Source of the DNA: Acinetobacter sp.
Lineage (GTDB): Bacteria; Pseudomonadota; Gammaproteobacteria; Pseudomonadales; Moraxellaceae
Direction of reading: 5' to 3'
DNA length: 10,646 nt
Assembly (NCBI GenBank): GCA_030152275.1
Contig: JASLHF010000192.1
Location: 1-10,646 of the forward strand
Each line of letters begins with the position of its first letter. Position 1 is the stretch's first letter. A program made the translations under genes and the position numbers. Positions 7,038 through 10,646 of the stretch are shown here, piece by piece. A model generated the notes under the pieces. It had not been told where the DNA came from, searched no databases, and was given only the letters and a program-made list of their open reading frames with translations.

Positions 7038-7946
7038 ATGCAATCTTTCTGGTTGATTTTCCAGCTTTTAGCCTGTTTAGGCCTTGGTTTTATGCTCGCG
7101 CGCCGCTTGCCGGCTTGGCTTGAAAAAATCGCATTTAAGATACTGCCATATTTTACTTATATTTTATTGTTTGCCATTGCAATTGAGTTCTCTGAAACCC
7201 TACACAGCATTGCGGCGCCTTGGCAAATTCTATCGTCATCGGTATTAATTGCGCTGCTCACATCAATGGGCGCATTTATTTGCTGCTATGCACTCTTTAA
7301 AGTGCTTGGTTATCAACCCAGTCATGGCAAAGTTTCAATGCGATTGGTGACCAGTTCACTGATTAATATTAGTTATGCGTTTATTGCCCTAGGCTTAGGT
7401 TATGCTTTCGCCGAGCTTGCTGCACATTTTAGCCTGAATCCTCATATCAGCACTTGGGACTTACTTTTAATCTTTATGTTCCTTATCGGCTTAGATCTTG
7501 CCTATTCGCCGCTCGATCGTTCTTGGCTCAACTGGAAGATTTTACTGGTGCCTTTAGGCTGTATTGTTGGCTCTCTTTTAGGTGCTTTTGTAGCTGCGTA
7601 TTTTTTACCGCACATTAGCTTAAAAGATTTGATTATGCTGTCACAAGGGTATGGTTTCTATTCAATGACCGGCATTGTCGTGACCGAATTAAAAAATGCG
7701 CATTTGGGCAGCATTGCGCTGATGAATGACTTGTTTCGTGAAATTCTGGCGATTGTATTTATGTATATTATTGGTTGGCGCTACCCGCGCTCTGCCATTT
7801 CTTCTGCCGGTGCAACTGCCATGGATGTGACGCTGCCGATGGTAAAACAAGCTTGTGGCAACGACTTTATTCCGCACGCGATGGTAAGCGGTTTTATTCT
7901 ATCTATACTTGCGCCAATCTTGGTGAGTGTGTTGGCAGCATTATAA
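7038..7946 (+). CDS. lysO: LysO-family exporter (lysine exporter, formerly DUF340)
   Basis: Integral inner-membrane protein of 302 residues, about eight to ten hydrophobic segments, matching the LysO (YbjE) family that exports L-lysine and toxic analogues such as thialysine in E. coli. The second half carries the family hallmarks: GYGFYSMTGIVVTE at 204-217, LGSIALMNDLFREILAI at 223-239, and SAGATAMDVTLP at 256-267, followed by a last membrane segment. Length is normal for the family. No ribosome site is visible before the ATG because the hairpin of the preceding terminator occupies that place. An upstream in-frame stop (6993-6995) with no start codon between excludes a longer form. A first helix begins at once, so ATG 7038 remains the best start. 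Lysine as substrate is inferred by family. Confidence 0.87.
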   Translation: MQSFWLIFQLLACLGLGFMLARRLPAWLEKIAFKILPYFTYILLFAIAIEFSETLHSIAAPWQILSSSVLIALLTSMGAFICCYALFKVLGYQPSHGKVSMRLVTSSLINISYAFIALGLGYAFAELAAHFSLNPHISTWDLLLIFMFLIGLDLAYSPLDRSWLNWKILLVPLGCIVGSLLGAFVAAYFLPHISLKDLIMLSQGYGFYSMTGIVVTELKNAHLGSIALMNDLFREILAIVFMYIIGWRYPRSAISSAGATAMDVTLPMVKQACGNDFIPHAMVSGFILSILAPILVSVLAAL

Positions 7947-7981
7947 AAAATCCCTCCTGACCTCCCTTTTTTAGAGGGAGG
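7945..7981 (-). terminator. Hairpin with T-run, possible pyrF terminator
   Basis: CCTCCCT (7961-7967) pairs with AGGGAGG (7975-7981) around a seven-base loop; an alternative pairing of TCCCTC (7951-7956) with GAGGGA (7974-7979) also exists. On the minus strand TTTTTT (7950-7945) follows, so it can end pyrF transcription about 70 bases past its stop. It lies inside the repeat element listed next and may also end lysO transcripts. Confidence 0.45.
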
Positions 7982-8044
7982 AAATCCCCCATTAAAAAAA
8001 GATGGACTTCTCCTCTCTCCCTCGGGAGAGAGTTAGAGAGAGAA
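7949..8044. repeat. Hairpin-rich intergenic repeat-like element
   Basis: The convergent gap between lysO and pyrF is strongly strand-biased: pyrimidine-rich arms alternate with purine-rich arms. Three hairpins follow each other: CCTCCCT/AGGGAGG (7961-7981), a weak CCAT/ATGG (7989-8005), and CTCTCTCC/GGAGAGAG with a CTCG loop (8013-8032). A further GA-rich arm at 8035-8042 can compete for pairing. The architecture resembles dispersed CT/GA-rich intergenic elements I recall from Acinetobacter genomes. That identity is inference; only one copy is visible here. Confidence 0.55.
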
Positions 8045-8051
8045 TGAATAC

Positions 8052-8732
8052 TTACAAAGTGACCAAAATATCTTTTAATGTTTGTCGCGGATTGCCCGAC
8101 TTTGTAATTGGACGGCCAATGACCAAATGCGTAGCGCCATCCAACATGGCTTGTTTTGGTGTCACGATACGTTTTTGGTCATCTGCTGATGAACCTTCTG
8201 GACGAATACCCGGTGTCACCAAAGCAAAGTCATCACCTAAGGTTTCACGCAGCATTTTTGCTTCTTGTGCTGAACAAACAACTCCATCTAAACCGCTGTT
8301 TTTAGTCAATGTTGCAAGGCGTTTCACTTGCTCAAATGGTTCAACATCTAGACCAATATCAGCCAAATCTTCACGGCCCATTGAGGTTAATACAGTCACT
8401 GCAATCAGTTGAGTATTATAGTTCCCGGCTTTTAAACGCTCAACACAGGTTTCCATCATTTTACGGCCCCCTGAAGCATGCACATTGACCATCCACACAC
8501 CCATATCAGCGGCTGCACATACGGCTTGCGCTGTGGTGTTTGGAATATCATGGAATTTTAAATCAAGGAAGACCTCAAAACCCTCACGGTGCAATGCTTT
8601 AACCATTGATGGGCCTTCATGCGTGAATAACTCCTTACCCACTTTTACACGACATAATTCAGGGTCTAATTGCTCTGCTATTGTCATCGCTTCATTATGA
8701 CTTTTTGCGTCTAAGGCAACAATAATACTCAT
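8052..8732 (-). CDS. pyrF: Orotidine 5'-phosphate decarboxylase
   Basis: Converts orotidine 5'-phosphate to UMP, the last step of de novo pyrimidine synthesis, in the cytoplasm. The 226 residues fit the short bacterial form, a single TIM barrel. The catalytic DxKxxD motif is at 57-62 (DLKFHD), preceded by the substrate-contact stretch RVKVGKELFT. The C-terminal phosphate-binding region shows TPGIRP and HLVIGRPI. The start MSIIVALDAK is preferred because AAGGG lies about nine bases upstream. An in-frame ATG at 8768 would add 12 residues, but it overlaps the promoter -10 box and so cannot be in the transcript. The gene has its own promoter and stands apart from lapA behind a terminator. Confidence 0.97.
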   Translation of the reverse strand: MSIIVALDAKSHNEAMTIAEQLDPELCRVKVGKELFTHEGPSMVKALHREGFEVFLDLKFHDIPNTTAQAVCAAADMGVWMVNVHASGGRKMMETCVERLKAGNYNTQLIAVTVLTSMGREDLADIGLDVEPFEQVKRLATLTKNSGLDGVVCSAQEAKMLRETLGDDFALVTPGIRPEGSSADDQKRIVTPKQAMLDGATHLVIGRPITKSGNPRQTLKDILVTL

Positions 8733-8766
8733 GGATAGACCCTTATATTTTGACAAAATTGGCTGC

Positions 8767-8772
8767 ATTATA
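8767..8772 (-). promoter_or_regulatory. -10 box of the pyrF promoter
   Basis: A perfect TATAAT on the minus strand, 34 bases before the pyrF start codon, predicts a short leader of roughly 28 bases. No strong -35 box is seen at the usual distance (TTTCTG at best). The leader is too short to hold a classic pyrimidine attenuator hairpin. Confidence 0.6.
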
Positions 8773-8893
8773 GTGCGATTCGAGCCAACCAGAAAGGTAT
8801 AAAATCCAAGATCATTAAATCAATGAATTTTAATTAGGTCATTACAGCTATAACCTAGACTTCAGCCTTTTAAATATATAAATAAATGAGGCA

Positions 8894-8929
8894 TAAAAAA
8901 ACCCTCTGAAGCAACTGTTCAAAGGGTTT
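8894..8929 (-). terminator. Rho-independent terminator after lapA
   Basis: AAACCCT (8899-8905) pairs with AGGGTTT (8923-8929); after one mismatch four further pairs extend the stem around a GCAACTG loop. On the minus strand the stem is followed by a run of eight T. It lies about 64 bases past the lapA stop and should end the ihfB-lapA transcript before pyrF. Confidence 0.8.
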
Positions 8930-8992
8930 AAAATAATTATTTAAGCTTACCGATCATCAGTAATACATATGCATCTTCTGGCTAAATCAAAC

Positions 8993-9358
8993 CTACAACG
9001 GATTTGACTTTTGCTCGTCCGAATGAATATCCAATACTGTTTTTTCATGTCTTGTATGCGCAGCAGCTTCAGCAGCAGCCAATTGGGCAGCTTGAATTTG
9101 CTCTTTGCGCAAACGGTCGATGTCTTTACGTAAACGCTTAATTTCCCAGTTGTTCTGAAATACTCGAAACACTTGAACACCAAGCAATAATCCCAGCACA
9201 ACACCCAAAGCCAATGTCAGCAAAAGCAACAGGCCAAGACGCATTGCCGGCACCTGAGTGAACAGCAAATCTACAGATAGTTCAGTTCCGTTTTGCAACA
9301 CCAAAAATAGTGAATAGCCAAACAGTACAATGAGTAAAACAACTAAGACGTAACGCAT
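8993..9358 (-). CDS. lapA: Lipopolysaccharide assembly protein A domain protein (DUF1049)
   Basis: Small inner-membrane protein of 121 residues with two hydrophobic helices (about 2-20 and 38-62), then a charged, coiled-coil-like region (about 66-98, IKRLRKDIDRLRKEQ and Ala-rich stretch) and a polar tail. This is the layout of LapA/YciS, which in E. coli works with LapB in controlling LPS synthesis through LpxC turnover. A GTG two codons upstream (9364) is also in frame, but AGGGGTG lies at ideal distance from ATG 9358 and overlaps that GTG, so ATG 9358 is chosen. It follows ihfB by 24 bases and is probably cotranscribed. lapB, which follows lapA in E. coli, is absent here. The symbol is by family; function in this organism is inferred. 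Confidence 0.85.
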   Translation of the reverse strand: MRYVLVVLLIVLFGYSLFLVLQNGTELSVDLLFTQVPAMRLGLLLLLTLALGVVLGLLLGVQVFRVFQNNWEIKRLRKDIDRLRKEQIQAAQLAAAEAAAHTRHEKTVLDIHSDEQKSNPL

Positions 9359-9361
9359 AAG

Positions 9362-9368
9362 CACCCCT
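9362..9368 (-). promoter_or_regulatory. Ribosome binding site that decides the lapA start
   Basis: AGGGGTG on the minus strand ends three bases before ATG 9358. The competing GTG start at 9364-9362 lies within this motif and would have no proper spacing. Confidence 0.7.
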
Positions 9369-9382
9369 GAAAAGAATCTAAA

Positions 9383-9685
9383 TTACGCAGCAGATTCGTT
9401 TACCGCATCACGCAATGCTTTGCCGGGTTTGAAATGAGGCACTGCTTTTGCCGCCACTTCAACTGATTTACCAGTTTTAGGGTTACGGCCAACACGTGGT
9501 TCACGGTGATGCAAGGCAAAACTGCCAAAGCCGCGGATTTCAATACGATTATCTGATGATAAAGCTTCAATCATCTGGTCAATCATAATCTTAACAGCTT
9601 CTTCAACCAGCGGTTCAGCTAAATGCGGGTTTTTAAGAGAAATACGCTCTATTAAGTCTGACTTATTAAGTGCTTCAGTAGTCAT
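9383..9685 (-). CDS. ihfB: Integration host factor subunit beta
   Basis: DNA-bending nucleoid protein that pairs with IHF-alpha and bends DNA sharply at specific sites, affecting replication, recombination and sigma54 transcription. The 100 residues are typical. The family signature IEIRGFGSFALHHREPRVGRNP is split here as IEIRGFGSFALHH (48-60) and REPRVGRNPKTG (61-72), the latter carrying the proline that intercalates into DNA in the minor-groove-binding arm. The conserved end VPHFKPGKALRDAVN (82-96) is present. The N-terminal TTEALNKSDLIERI marks it as beta rather than HU or alpha. AGAGGT seven bases upstream supports the start. It lies downstream of rpsA, as in many gammaproteobacteria, but behind a strong hairpin. 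Confidence 0.97.
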   Translation of the reverse strand: MTTEALNKSDLIERISLKNPHLAEPLVEEAVKIMIDQMIEALSSDNRIEIRGFGSFALHHREPRVGRNPKTGKSVEVAAKAVPHFKPGKALRDAVNESAA

Positions 9686-9750
9686 CTGCGACCTCTTTAA
9701 TTATCAAGCTACTTGGAATCGATTTCCCGATAATAACCTGTTTAAATACA

Positions 9751-9788
9751 AAACGGTAGCGCAATAATGACTTACTGCGCTACCGTTT
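9751..9788 (-). terminator. 13-bp perfect hairpin between rpsA and ihfB
   Basis: AAACGGTAGCGCA (9751-9763) pairs perfectly with TGCGCTACCGTTT (9776-9788) around a 12-base loop, 60 bases past the rpsA stop. On the minus strand it is followed by TTTTGTATTT, an imperfect T-run. It probably ends most rpsA transcripts while allowing some readthrough into ihfB. A GATAAT box at 9705-9700 could serve a separate ihfB promoter, without a clear -35. Confidence 0.7.
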
Positions 9789-9848
9789 ACAGTAATTGTA
9801 TAAAAAGTATTAGTTAATTTACATTAACAATACAATTCAAACACTTAC

Positions 9849-10646
9849 TTAGTGGTTCATTTGAGCTTTGATCAAATCACCAATAGTCTTAGGACCATTG
9901 TCTTGACCATTCGCAGCTGTTTTCAAGTTAGCTACTGCTTCTTTTTCTTCAGCTTCGTCTTTCGCTTTGATTGACAAATTGATAGAACGTGATTTACGAT
10001 CTACATTGATGATCTTAGCTTCAACTTCTTGACCAACTTCTAAGAATTTTGTTGCATCTTCAACGCGGTCGCGATTGATTTCAGATGCTTTCAAAGAAGC
10101 TTCAACTTCGTCAGCTAACTTAATCGTTGCGCCTTTAGCATCAACTGCAGTTACTGTACCTTTAACCAACGCACCACGTTCGTTAGTAGCAAGGAAGTCA
10201 TTGAAAGGATCGTTGTTCATTTGTTTGATACCAAGGCTGATACGGTTGCCTTCAGCGTCTACAGACAAGATAACCGCTTCAACAGTGTCACCTTTCTTGT
10301 AACGACGAATCGCTTCTTCGCCTTGTTCGTTCCAAGAAATATCAGACAAGTGAACTAGACCATCGATACCGCCTGGTAAACCGATGAAGATACCGAAGTC
10401 AGTGATTGACTTGATCGTACCAGAAACTTTTTCACCTTTGTCGTGAGCTTTAGAGAACTCTTCCCATGGGTTAGCACGAGTTTGCTTAATACCAAGAGAA
10501 ATACGACGACGCTCTTCATCAACTTCAAGAACCATAACATCAACTTCGTCACCAATCTGAACAACTTTAGATGGGTGAATGTTTTTGTTAGTGTGATCCA
10601 TTTCAGAAACGTGTACTAAACCTTCAACGCCTTCAGCGATTTCAGC
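9849..10646 (-). CDS. rpsA: 30S ribosomal protein S1, C-terminal part (5' end outside window)
   Basis: S1 binds mRNA on the small ribosomal subunit and helps unfold structured leaders. The window holds the last 265 codons, roughly half of a protein of about 557 residues; the frame is open to the right edge, and the first Met in view (10601) is internal. Three S1/OB-fold repeats are seen: a partial one at residues 1-55 (GVEGLVHVSEM, RRRISLGIKQ), one at about 74-141 (SGTIKSITDFGIFIGL, GNRISLGIKQ), and a diverged last one at about 161-227 (KGTVTAVDAKGATIKL, SRSINLSIKAKD). TRANPW after the first repeat is characteristic of bacterial S1. The protein ends DLIKAQMNH. Codon use and position upstream of ihfB are as expected. 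Confidence 0.96.
   Translation of the reverse strand, partial: AEIAEGVEGLVHVSEMDHTNKNIHPSKVVQIGDEVDVMVLEVDEERRRISLGIKQTRANPWEEFSKAHDKGEKVSGTIKSITDFGIFIGLPGGIDGLVHLSDISWNEQGEEAIRRYKKGDTVEAVILSVDAEGNRISLGIKQMNNDPFNDFLATNERGALVKGTVTAVDAKGATIKLADEVEASLKASEINRDRVEDATKFLEVGQEVEAKIINVDRKSRSINLSIKAKDEAEEKEAVANLKTAANGQDNGPKTIGDLIKAQMNH

Noticed and set aside
8002..8412. Plus-strand ORF across the repeat element and pyrF
   Set aside because: Antisense to pyrF and composed partly of the repeat; no family resemblance.
8947..9204. 85-codon minus-strand ORF overlapping lapA
   Set aside because: Frame-shifted shadow of lapA, whose own frame has membrane helices and a good ribosome site.
10559..10601. Start of rpsA at the first visible Met (10601)
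   Set aside because: The frame stays open to 10646 with S1-repeat sequence (GVEGLVHVSE), so the Met is internal.
1..10646. CRISPR array, insertion sequence, toxin-antitoxin or defence system
   Set aside because: No spaced direct repeats, transposase-like ORF, or paired small genes are visible anywhere in the window.

Overview
The window reads as chromosomal sequence from a gammaproteobacterium, most probably Acinetobacter or a close relative. The basis is the moderately AT-rich composition (by eye), Acinetobacter-like protein sequences (malate synthase G, PyrF, IhfB, ribosomal protein S1), and the block rpsA-ihfB-lapA-pyrF. No phage, plasmid, transposase, CRISPR, tRNA or rRNA signal is visible.

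Left part (1-5377): nearly everything reads on the minus strand. At the left edge lies a membrane-protein-like gene that appears broken by several frame changes and runs off the window. Next come glcB (malate synthase G, glyoxylate shunt) with a UUCG-loop terminator, a 388-base gene-free gap carrying repeated octamers, zapE (AFG1-like division ATPase) with its own terminator, and an AraC-family regulator.

Middle part (5378-7946): the AraC-type gene is divergent from a Baeyer-Villiger-type flavin monooxygenase across an 84-base gap. This is the layout of a local regulator with its target oxidation gene. The monooxygenase keeps the BVMO fingerprint but has Arg in place of the last Gly of its first Rossmann motif. 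A LysO-family exporter follows on the same strand, with a terminator-like hairpin placed right up against its start codon.

Right part (7947-10646): the convergent gap between lysO and pyrF is filled by a compact, hairpin-rich element that looks like a dispersed intergenic repeat. Then come pyrF (orotidine 5'-phosphate decarboxylase, with a clear -10 box), lapA, ihfB and the 3' part of rpsA, all on the minus strand. ihfB and lapA are 24 bases apart and probably one transcript. rpsA is separated from ihfB by a 13-bp perfect hairpin, and lapA from pyrF by a terminator.

Most genes here are housekeeping (glyoxylate shunt, division, pyrimidine synthesis, translation, nucleoid protein). The accessory-looking parts are the regulator/monooxygenase pair, the broken gene at the left edge and the repeat element. 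I see no clear sign of a new multi-gene system.
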